This document shows, piece by piece, positions 6,788-15,365 of a stretch of DNA of 15,365 nt. A program made the translations under genes and the position numbers. This DNA comes from Pigoraptor vietnamica. Lineage: Eukaryota; Opisthokonta; Filasterea. Numbering within the stretch: the first letter of the stretch is position 1; each line of letters begins with the position of its first letter. The notes beneath the pieces were generated by a model, which was not told the DNA's origin, ran no database searches, and saw only the letters and a list, made by a program, of their open reading frames with translations. Where the stretch lies: NCBI GenBank assembly GCA_943704525.1, contig CALSCQ010002329.1, forward strand, positions 1 to 15,365, in the 5' to 3' direction.

Positions 6788-9700
6788 ATGGACGCGATTC
6801 AGGATGATGGAATCGAACTGCGCGAGGTGCCTCCAGAGCCCACGCCCTCGGCCGCCGCACACGCGCGACGGCGTGCAGCCTCGACGCGCACGCGCGAGGA
6901 GATGGGACCAAATGTTCTGGAGCGCGATGCCGGCGACGCCAGCGGCGACGAGACACTGACAGGTCCAGACGTGCGCGCAGCAACTCTCTACCGAAATCAG
7001 CGTGCGCGGGCGCAGCTTGCAGAGACGCTCGAACTCCTTCTCGACGACAACAGTCTCGAGAATTTGTGCATTCTTCGCGACATTTTCGACGGGAGTGTAA
7101 AAGGCAAGGTCAAGAGGTTGGTCATGTGGTCGGCCGCGCGGATGCAAAATTGATATCGTGCTTTGTCGTCGCGCGCTGCAAACCCGTCCTGTCGTGAATA
7201 AGATGAAGAAAGGGTGCCTGTGACCTGCCATTAACCGTTTAGCTTGCCGGCTGTCTATGTAACTCACGGTCATACCCGTCGAAATCGCAGCATCCCGCAA
7301 CCCCTCGCCGACGGGCTGTGCACACTCCTGTTGCGCACGTCCGGAAAGATGCGTGGCACGGTCGTCTTCAAGCACTTGAGCGCAGAGGCGTACGTTGCCC
7401 TCGCGCTCTTTAAGGACCTTATCGTCGAGGTGCGTTGCATGTCTATCAGATGAATCCAGTTCTCATTGCATTGACAGCCGTTCACATACTGTAAGTTCCA
7501 TGTTTGTGTGTTCAGCTCGTTTGAGTTTTCGAACCGTCCGCCCGTTGCTGCATGTCTATTTTAACGAATACATTGCTTATTTTTCATCTTGCCCATGGCA
7601 CATTAGGTGTTCGAGTTCCAAGACGCTGTCGAAAAGCTCGGTGTCGCGCAGCTGCGCCAGTTGCGGTTTCATCGCCACGTGCGGGAGTGTGGCAATGACC
7701 CCGAGATCCCGCGCATCATTGACGCGACGATGGCGTCTGTGCGCACGCTCGCGGTGGGCGCGTCGACAGGGCGGGGCGTTGGGACGCCTACAGGCACAAA
7801 CGGCGCCGGCTCGGCGCGCAGTGCGAAGAAGAAGTCGAAGGCGGGGAACCTGTCGCGACACAGCTCGGCCGATGACATCTCGGCCTCTGCAAGCCGCGCG
7901 TCATCTGTGGACACGTACGCTGCTCGTCTCGCCATATTCGCGGACGATCACCGTAAGACGGTCGCGTCGCTGATAATCTTTCTCAAGCGCAACTTTCGAA
8001 AGTTTCCTGATTGGCGCGATTACGTACGTCAGCACGGCCACGCCGACGTTGCGGAGGTGGTGGATGCTGCCGAGCTTGAGCTGCCTCTGCTCTCGATGGT
8101 GTCGCCGCATCTCTCGTCCCCAGAACATTTGCCGCCGCAGGGATCCTACATGGACTGCGACGTCGACACCGTGCTGCGCGTGTTCCAGACATCGCTCGAC
8201 TGTGGACTCAACACCGACGAGGTGGAGCGCCGCCGTTCGTTCTACGGGGAGAACGTTCTACCGCGGGCAAAGAAGGTCGGCCCCCTCATGATGCTGTGGA
8301 AGCAGGCGACGGACTTTATGGTGCTTATACTCGCCACGTCGGCCGGCATCTCCGCGGGCTTTGGCGACCTCATGCATTGCTGTCAGTTATCGCCGTGAAC
8401 ATCGCCATCGGTTTCACGCAAGAGTACAAGGCGGAAAAGGCGCTGAGTGCGCTCATGAAGATGGACGTGCTGGCGGCGACGGTTGTTCGTAATTTGGAGG
8501 TATGCGGCCGCCAAATTCCGCCCCTTTAGTTGTTCATGATTATTGTCTGCTGCAATTGATGCCAGGCGAGCCCTGCGAGGATTGAGGGCCTCCTGTGTCA
8601 GTGACGGGTGTATCTGCAGTCACGTGAGCTCCGCGCACTTGCTAACTGAAAACATACATTACGCGGCAGGTGCGCAACCTCTCTGCGACAGAGCTTGTTC
8701 CGGGCGACATTGTCGTTTTAGAGGAGGGCGATCAAGTGCCGGCCGATCTCCGCCTTCTCGAAACTGTCAATCTCAACATTGTCGAAGTAAGTTGGAGCCG
8801 CATGGCTGTGTAATGCAATGTAGACAAGGGGAGACGGAGTGCCGGCCCCGGCTCAATCCAATCTCCAACAACTTTCCGTATAATTTTGTGTAGGCCGCAC
8901 TCACAGGCGAGAGCGTGGCCGTCGAGAAGAGCAGCAAGGCTATCAAGGACAAGAAAACGACTCTGGGGGACCGCTTCGGCAATGCGTTCATGTCCACAGT
9001 CGTCACCAAGGGCCGCGGCAAAGGCGTCGTCGTTTGCACGGGCAAGGTACTGTCAGCTGCGCTTAGCTGCACTTGTCTTGCGTTTGGCATGTGGGCTGCA
9101 ATGCATCTAGATCTGGCTACGGAAAACGAGTTGGAATACAGTAGTTACAGTGCGGGACAGCAAATCGTCGGGGCGCAGCAATGCGGGCTGACTTGTTGAG
9201 TTTTTGCGCCCGGTGCAGAACACGGAAATCGGGCGCATATCCAAGAGCATTGCGGCGGCTCAGCCTCCTAAGACGCCGCTGCAAGCCAAGCTTGATCGCC
9301 TCGGGAAGTTTCTAGTCGTTGTCAGCGTCGTTCTGTGCGGTGTCGTCGTCGGTATTGGCATCGCCCGTGGGAATGACGCGATGGACATGGTCAAGGTCGG
9401 TATCATGTTAATTTATTGTCAGTCCGTCTCCTCTTCCTCCTACTTGTTCGAAGAATCACGTTGCCGACTCGCTGCTCTTGCATTCACTGCTGCAATATTA
9501 TAGATCTGACTGTCAAAGGCTGAATGAATTAACCGCCCGGATCGTCGGTGGGCATGCCTTCGTGCAGGTCGGGATTAGCCTCGCCGTGTCGGTCATCCCC
9601 GAGGGTCTCGTCGCCGTGACAACGGTGACAATGGCTATTGGCGTGCGGCGAATGGCGCGCCAGAATGCAATCGTCCGCAAACTTCCCGCCGTCGAGGCGC

Positions 9701-12700
9701 TCGGTTCGATCACGACCATTTGCAGCGACAAGACGGGTACGCTCACGATAGGCAAAATGCGCGCGACGTCGCTATGGGCTGGCGGTGTCCGCTACAATGT
9801 CAGCGGCGGTGCCAACGGACCCGACGACGTTACCGTTCGAACCGACGCAGGCGTGAACGTGCCTCACATGGATGCGAGCGTCGATGCTGCAGCGATCGGG
9901 TTCGAATTCATCTTGGACGACGGTGACCGCGAGCATGCCACCGCCGTGGCCGGCGATGGACCCGCGGGGATGAGCAGGTCGCTTCGCATGGCGCTGCTTG
10001 CATGCTCGCTGTGCAATAATGCCACTGTCCAACAGCGCAAAGGCGCGACCGGAAGTGACGATGGCTGGGAACTGCTCGGCGATGCGACCGAAATTGCACT
10101 TGCCGTCGTGTCGCATGGGATGGGACTCGGCAAAAATGTTATCACGAACTCGTGGTGGGTGCACAATCGCAGCTTAGAGTGCGCACCGTTGTCAAGCAGC
10201 CGATTGTATGTTTAATTGTTGTCTGGTCTAGATCATTTAGTTGCCTCGGTCCGAAAGACTGAAACCCATAGTTTGGTGACGCCTCCATCTTTGGCTAATG
10301 TAATAACTTCTTTCGTGTTCTTCGTGTTCTTTCATGATCATGATGCACAGCGGTCTGTCGTTCGCGGGCGAGTTTGCGTTCGATTCGGATCGAAAGCGTA
10401 TGAGCGTCATCTACTCAATCCCGGGGAGTTCACGGCGCATCGTTTTGGCAAAAGGCGCGCCAGAGTCTGTCGTTTCGCTTTGCACACGTGTTAACGTGTC
10501 CGACGGTCTCGACGGTACGGGGACTGTTCCACTGCAAGAGGCGCGCAAGGACATTGAGACTATGGGTGGGTTTGCTTATTATGGCTCTGCTGCGAGACTG
10601 CGTGCACTTCCTCGGCATTCACGGCAGTTGCGCTGTTAAATCATTCATAATCACTCGACGAGACTATCTATCTTTGTGAGACATTTAATTCAGCATTGGC
10701 GCAGGTGCGCTTTTGGCAAGCGACGGTCTGCGCGTCCTTGGCCTCGGCTATCGTATCATTGACGGGGATGTGGACATCTCCGACATCACCCAAGTTGAGG
10801 GCGACCTCTGCTTTCTCGGCCTCCTCGGGCTTATGGATCCTCCACGTGCCGAGGTATGAGCTGAATGGCGGACTGATTCGCAATGCGTATGATTGATGGT
10901 TTATTCTTCAGTGTGTTGATAATTCTTCAGTGTGTTGTTGTAAACTGAGGTTGCTTTTTCTTGATACAATGTATGATTTGGCGGCATGTGTCATGCTCGC
11001 CCACATCTGAGCAATACGTTTGGCATCCGGCGGCTGTAAGTTGACTTGTCCGCCCGGCCTGTGACTGGTTTTATGGCCATACCGACATATTATAGGTCCT
11101 CGACGCCATCGATGAGTGCCACCGTGCAGGCATCAAAGTAGCGATGATTACTGGTGATCACCCGAGCACCGCCGTTGCCATTGCTGTCAAGCTTGGTATT
11201 GTGCCCGATCCGGGAGCGCGTGCACTTCGCGGCGATGAGATCGATGAGCTGCACGCTGCCGGAAGGTTGGGCTGTCAGGAATGGGTCTGGCATCTCCGTG
11301 TATTCTGCCGCATATGGTCTGTGAAATATTATATATGTCAGTTGTGTACGCATGCTGTGTATGGCTAGCTGAGATGCGTGGCTGCCGAACTGCCAGTGTC
11401 TGTGTGTTAATTGTGATACGTTCGGCTGGTATGTGACCGACGCCACATCCGATTTCGATTATCAGACTCGAGAAGTTGGCGCCTTTTCCATCTGTCTACG
11501 CGCGCGTGTCGCCAGAGAACAAGCTGTCGATTGTAAGCGCCCTTCAGGCAAATGGCGAAGTGGTCGCAATGACCGGCGATGGCGTGTAAGTGCACTCACA
11601 TCCGTCATCACTTGGCTGTCTTGTCATTCTACGCATGGCAGTGCTGTCGTCCGTCCGGGTCCTGTCCGTCTCACTAAATTAGCAGCTGCACTTGGAAATG
11701 GTGCGATTGATTTCGCCGTGTACGGCCGATCAATCCGATACATTGCGCAATGTCTGCGGCGCATGCCCAATTCGCTAGGAACTCGAAGCACTAGCACTGT
11801 CTCGTTATTGTTGCAGTACATTGGTATTAATAATACTTCGTCACGCTTTGCTGTTCTTTGTGCGTCTCAGCAATGATGCGGCCGCCATCCGCAAGAGCGA
11901 CTGCGGTGTCGCGATGGGGATTACAGGAACCGACGTCGCCAAGCAGGCAGCGGACATTGTCCTCTCGGACGATTCCTTTGCCACCATCGCACTCGCAATT
12001 AAGGAGGGCCGCCGAGTCTATGACAACATGTGAGTCAAATTTGTTCGCGGCGTGAAGTTGGGATCGCAGCTGCTGGCCCCAGTGTCAGCCGATCGCGAGT
12101 CATTCAATTTATTTCACAAACTTGAACTCACATTCACTATCAATCTCTTTTCACGCAGCAAAAAGTTCATTCTCTACCTCCTCTCGTGCAACACGGCGGA
12201 GATTCTCATCATGCTCATCGCTGTGGCTGCGGGCGCTCCCATTCCTTTTGCAGCCATTCAAATTCTCTACGCCAACATAATTGCGGGTGGGTCTGACTCA
12301 TAATATCCTCCCATAATTGGAATGCAAGAAAATGAGAAGAGTGTTCTGCTGACTAGTTGGACCAATACGCCCGTGACAGACATCCCGCCGGCGATGGTGC
12401 TCGGCCTCGACACAGCCGATCGGAACGTCATGGATCGCAAGCCCCGTGACCCGAAGAAAGGGATTTTGACGAAGCGGACGTCAATCATCCTCCTCTCCCA
12501 GGGCCTCAGCATGGCCCTCATTGCGTACGCGGCACTCAACATCGCCTATTACGCGCAAGACAAACCGCTTGACACTACCCGCACTTTTACGTTCGCAACG
12601 CTCACGTCCGTGCAGCTATTTCACGCCTTCTTGTCCCGGTCTCAGGTATGTGCTCGTGCTGTGGATTTTGCAATTGATGTTTGCAATACGTCTCACTGAA

Positions 12701-13170
12701 ATGATTGTCCAGCGAAACGGCTTATCCCAGCTGTAACTGAGTGCACTTGCTCACGGATTGGTGTCAATGTCAATGGTAGCTCAAACTTACTCACTGATTT
12801 AGGTGTCAATGGTAGATCATCCTGCTGCTGATTGTTCGCTGCAAATGCCATTGATAGCCATTTTCTGATACTACTATACGTGCTGGCCTTCCTACAGACG
12901 ATGTCTATCTTCCGGCTCAACCCCTTTAGCAACCTGCACCTCGTGGCGGCCGTTGCGCTGTCCTTCGCCCTTCTTATCATGGGCATCTACATTCCCGGAT
13001 TTAACAGTCTTCTGGACCTCGTTCCCCTGGGCGCCGAGGACTGGGGCATGATTGCCTTGGCTATTCTCGTCCATGTTGTGCTCAGTGAGCTCTTGAAACT
13101 TTATCTCCGCCGTCGGAGCAAGCGTGCAAGTGCACGCAATACCGACAAGCTCTTTTACAACGACTTGTAA
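6788..13170 (+). CDS. P2-type cation-transporting ATPase (ENA/SERCA-like), 15 exons, one frame break
   Basis: Exons: 6788-7116, 7291-7429, 7607-8499, 8670-8786, 8894-9046, 9219-9395, 9568-10154, 10351-10565, 10705-10853, 11096-11265, 11466-11585, 11871-12029, 12159-12286, 12380-12645, 12898-13170 (TAA). About 1,291 codons. Every junction is GT-AG and in phase, but exon 3 loses frame near 8370-8388. Motifs: cation-ATPase N-terminal domain from about 8170; QEYKAEKAL after M2; actuator LVPGD and ALTGES (8900-8914); M4 IPEGL (9595-9609); phosphorylation loop CSDKTGTLT with its Asp at 9727-9729; KGAPE (10451-10465); ITGDHP (11147-11161); TGDGVND split over exons 11 and 12; M5 CNTAE; M6 NIIADIPPA; C-terminal membrane block with GAEDWG. 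These define an active-type P2 pump moving Ca2+ or Na+/K+ across a membrane. [15 protein letters not shown] and [10 protein letters not shown] resemble ENA (P2D) pumps, whereas IPEGL resembles SERCA/PMR1. The first roughly 340 residues are an unrecognised extension, so substrate is unresolved. Confidence 0.9.
8366..8390 (+). other. Reading-frame break in the M1-M2 region of the P2 ATPase
   Basis: Upstream, the frame reads through M1 to [10 protein letters not shown]. Downstream, a different frame (codon starts shifted back by one base) reads [19 protein letters not shown]. Both halves are conserved P2 sequence. I found no GT-AG pair that would join them without deleting conserved residues. 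Only 17 nt separate the GAC of FGD from the VIAVN block, against about 27 nt expected from ENA-type pumps. The break is therefore an indel: an assembly error, a recent inactivating mutation, or an unusual decoding event. Confidence 0.75.
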
Positions 13171-13526
13171 TATAGCAGTAAGTGTTCGGACTGAAGCAAA
13201 TTCTCTAGCTCAGATCAGTTTTTTGTATTAACGACCTGACGACATGGCATTCAACGACATGCGTTCACCTGTGCACTTCTAACGACGTGGCTGCGCTCAC
13301 TTGTTCCCTTCTAGCGGCGTGCACGCATTCAGTCTGTGCCGGCGCTTCCTGCAACTTGCGCTTTGCTCTTGGGGTCCGGAATTGAGCGATTGATTATCCC
13401 TCACTGCAGGCCCTGGTTTGATTTTAAGTGCAGTCGCGTAGGCCTAAATTAGTTTTAGTACGCGTATGTTACGCCCGCCACTGCGGCGCTGTCCGAAAGG
13501 TGTCGGAGAGTGCGTCATAGTGATGC
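13171..13526. other. Intergenic / 3' flank between the ATPase and the methyltransferase remnant
   Basis: These 356 bp contain no convincing frame on either strand. In particular, the minus strand does not show the FxGxG cofactor motif that should follow the DPPY motif of the neighbouring methyltransferase. The ATPase polyadenylation region presumably lies here, but no canonical AATAAA was seen. Several ACGAC(C/A/G)TG octamers occur at 13231-13289. Confidence 0.6.
13261..13324. repeat. Imperfect 32-bp tandem repeat in the ATPase 3' flank
   Basis: The copy at 13261-13292 (starting GCGTTCACCTGTGCACTTCT) is followed directly by a diverged copy at 13293-13324 (starting GCGCTCACTTGTTCCCTTCT). They share the TCAC, CTTCTA and CGTG blocks. 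A partial third match may precede them at about 13229-13260. Confidence 0.65.
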
Positions 13527-14574
13527 CTACTTAGTGGCATTGGGCTTCACCCAGACCGCGTTCTGGGCATTCCAGCCCGCGTCCGAAGCCGTCCCTTCAA
13601 GGGCGCCCGTGTCCGACTGATTGTGGAAGATAGCGACGAAAGTGGGCGTCGATTTCGGAAAGTTGGCGGCAATCGTCTGCCAAAAAAAGGTGCAGCCGGT
13701 CGCGGTAACCTGATGATCCCACTCAGCAACGTTGAGGCCGTAGGGGGGATCGGTGACGACGAGCGTAACGGAACCGGAAGGACGAACGAAGTGGTGGCGA
13801 AAAATCGGAACAGAGCCGCGCTCGCTAAGGAGGTCTGCCTTGCAGCCGACCCACTCAACAGTGGACACTGCCGCGCCGGTGCGTCGAAAGCCGCGGAGGG
13901 ATAGATGGAAGAGAGCTTGCCGAACGCTCCGTGACCGTGCTCCTCCGTGGACCCAGTCGACTCGGTGTCGACGTCGCTTGAGCCGCCAGTACTCGTTTCG
14001 GTCGTCTTCCGCTTCCTCGGACTCTGTCCGATTGCGGCTTCCGAATCTTCGTCCGCTAGTCGACGCTTCTTCGTAGGTGGCTTTGACGCGGGGAGTGGCT
14101 TGAGAGCGCACTCCTCCTGCGTCTTCAGTTGACGAAGTCTCCGAAATGACGCTCGTCGAAGGCAACACCACGCGAAGGCTTGTAGTACGTAAGGAGATTC
14201 GCGTCCACAGATTCGCGCACGTTAGGACGATCGGGTCGAGGCGGTTGGGCCCAGAACTTGTCCCAGTCGCGTTCTGCGTGAAAGTTCTCGGAGACGGAGC
14301 CAGTCGCGAGTTTCACGTACGCCGCGCGCATAAGGAACGACTGCCGCATTGTTGCCAGCTCCTTCATTGCACGAACGAAGCTCTCAGAGGTCGAAATTTC
14401 GCCGTACACTCGGACGAGCACATCGTCGGGAATGTTCTGGTGGCGCGTCAGCTCGTACCACGCGACGGTAGGTGCTTTCTTCGCTTTCGCACGCCTTGCG
14501 TAGAATAGCCTGATAGCCCCTGCCCGGGTCAGGGTCAGGTCCTGCGGTTGCCTGATTTGGACATAAACGGCCAA
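13527..14574 (-). pseudogene. Truncated, frame-broken gene with an N6/N4-type amino-methyltransferase motif (DPPYG)
   Basis: Three overlapping minus-strand frames look like parts of one protein. Frame 1 (14574 to the stop at 14125) carries a plausible globular region (AWYELTRHQNIPDDVLVRVYG, ... ERDWDKFWAQPPRP), with no ATG at its upstream end. From about 14130 to 13860 the most protein-like reading is a second frame rich in basic clusters (PPTKKRRLADED, SPRKRK) and Ser/Thr/Glu, resembling a nuclear-localisation linker. From about 13860 to the stop at 13527 a third frame gives WVGCKADLL, VTLVVTDPPYGLNVAEWDH (DPPYG at 13751-13737) and VWVKPN. DPPY followed by WD is motif IV of beta-class amino-methyltransferases acting on DNA adenine or cytosine. 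The motif I half, expected next, is absent. Alternatively, unrecognised introns join the frames and a spliced exon lies beyond. I cannot name the family. A mobile-element or viral origin is possible but unproven. Confidence 0.55.
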
Positions 14575-14600
14575 ATTTACCTAACTGGGATGGGCATGTA

Positions 14601-14640
14601 GTAACAGGTTCGTAACAGTAACAGTAACAACCGTGTAACA
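14601..14640. repeat. GTAACA hexamer cluster
   Basis: Five GTAACA hexamers occur at 14601, 14612, 14618, 14624 and 14635, three of them directly tandem. The cluster sits between the methyltransferase remnant and the minisatellite. Confidence 0.8.
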
Positions 14641-14650
14641 ATGACCATCT

Positions 14651-15365
14651 GATTTGGACGGCAATTGCCGGCTGCCGAACTTTTGCAGTGCTACTTACCA
14701 AATTTGGACGACATTTGTCGGCGCCGTGCAGTGCCTCTTTCCAAATTTGGACGGCGTTCTGTATTTTGCAGTCGGTGGCGCTTACCATAAATGGACGGCA
14801 TTTGTGCGCCGTGCAGTGCCGCTTACCAAATTTGGACGGCATTTTTGAATCTGATTGCAGTGGCGCTTACCAAATTTGGACGGTTTGCAGTGGAGTTGTG
14901 CGCCGGCCGTGCACAGTCGGTCCGTACCGCTACCAAATTTGGACGGCGTTAGTACTGTACATGTATTTCGCAGTGGCGCTTACCAATTTGGACGGCATTT
15001 GTGCGCCGTGCAGTGCCTCTTACCAAATTTGGACGGCGTTCTGTATTTTGCAGTGGCGCTTACCATATATGGACGGCATTTATGCGCCGTGCAGTGCCGC
15101 TTACCAAATTTGGACGGCGTTCTGTATTTCGCAGTGGCGCGGCTTACCATATATGGACGGCATTTGTGCGCCGTGCAGTGCCGCTTACCAAATTTGGACG
15201 GCGTTCTGTATTTCGCAGTGGCGCTTACCATATATGGACGGCATTTGTCGGCGCCGTGCAGTGCCTCTTACCAAATTTGGACGGCGTTCTGTATTTTGCA
15301 GTCGGTGGCGCTTACCATAAATGGACGGCATTTGTGCGCCGTGCAGTGCCGCTTACCAAATTTGG
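14651..15365. repeat. Minisatellite of ~42-bp units centred on CC(A/T)6GG, with 530-bp higher-order period
   Basis: Fifteen perfect decamers of the form CC(A/T)6GG start at 14698, 14741, 14785, 14826, 14870, 14933, 15023, 15063, 15104, 15147, 15188, 15228, 15271, 15315 and 15356. A one-base-short copy sits at 14983. Most spacings are 40-44 bp. CCAAATTTGG alternates with CCATATATGG or CCATAAATGG, each embedded in TTACC...GGACGGC, giving a dimer of about 81-87 bp. The segment 14712-14835 recurs nearly exactly at 15242-15365, a 530-bp higher-order shift. The array continues past the right edge. Open frames through it on both strands follow from unit lengths near multiples of three and are not taken as genes. 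Degenerate pieces (ATTTGGAC, CCAAATTTAC) extend to about 14555, inside the neighbouring remnant. Confidence 0.92.

Noticed and set aside
7117-7153. Ending the first ATPase-region frame at its own stop (7151-7153) as a separate 121-residue gene.
   Set aside because: A donor at 7117 joins in phase to an acceptor at 7290 and a coding exon. A small independent gene is less parsimonious, though not excluded.
9720-10164. Minus-strand frames across the ATPase phosphorylation domain.
   Set aside because: They are antisense to a strongly conserved P-domain exon with CSDKTGTLT and lack any domain.
14688-15320. A 210-codon repetitive plus-strand frame (YQIWTAF-type repeats), and a matching minus-strand frame.
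   Set aside because: Both follow from minisatellite units whose paired length is near a multiple of three. There is no start context or domain, and both strands are open equally.
14651-15365. CRISPR-like array suggested by regular short palindromic repeats.
   Set aside because: The intervals are themselves repeats of each other rather than unique spacers, and there are no cas genes; the locus is eukaryotic.

Overview
The window comes from the nuclear genome of an intron-dense, GC-rich eukaryote. Three protein genes can be rebuilt only by splicing: conserved protein blocks on one strand jump between frames at GT...AG boundaries, and the codon phases agree at almost every junction. Two of the genes look like homologues of animal TMEM94 and CUSTOS, so an opisthokont or opisthokont-like protist is my best guess. 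The sequence does not let me name a species. The window ends inside a (GA)n tract on the left and a minisatellite on the right, as draft contigs often do.

Layout. Positions 129-3475, minus strand: the N-terminal 808 residues, in nine exons, of a TMEM94-like degenerate P-type ATPase (TMEM94 is also called ERMA). The gene runs off the left edge inside an intron carrying a (TC)n tract. Positions 3476-3772: a short intergenic region between divergent start codons, likely a shared promoter with a CACGTG E-box. Positions 3773-5294, plus strand: a CUSTOS-like nuclear protein in four or five exons. Positions 5295-6787: about 1.5 kb with no convincing gene, holding a (TG)n tract, a 46/45-bp tandem duplication and a GC-rich stretch before the next gene. 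Positions 6788-13170, plus strand: a 15-exon P2-type cation-transporting ATPase with all catalytic motifs, a roughly 340-residue N-terminal extension that I do not recognise, and one reading-frame break in the M1-M2 region. Positions 13171-13526: 3' flank with a 32-bp imperfect tandem repeat. Positions 13527-14574, minus strand: a broken, truncated gene with a DPPYG amino-methyltransferase motif. Positions 14651-15365: a minisatellite whose roughly 42-bp units each centre on CC(A/T)6GG, with a 530-bp higher-order period.

How the parts relate. TMEM94 in animals is linked to magnesium handling at the ER, and the plus-strand ATPase is a cation pump, so two P-type ATPase superfamily genes flank the CUSTOS-like gene. 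I see no sign that this is a functional cluster and treat it as possible coincidence. The methyltransferase remnant and the minisatellite look like a more labile, possibly mobile or decayed, segment beside conserved housekeeping genes. All homology calls come from recognising residue patterns; no database search was run.
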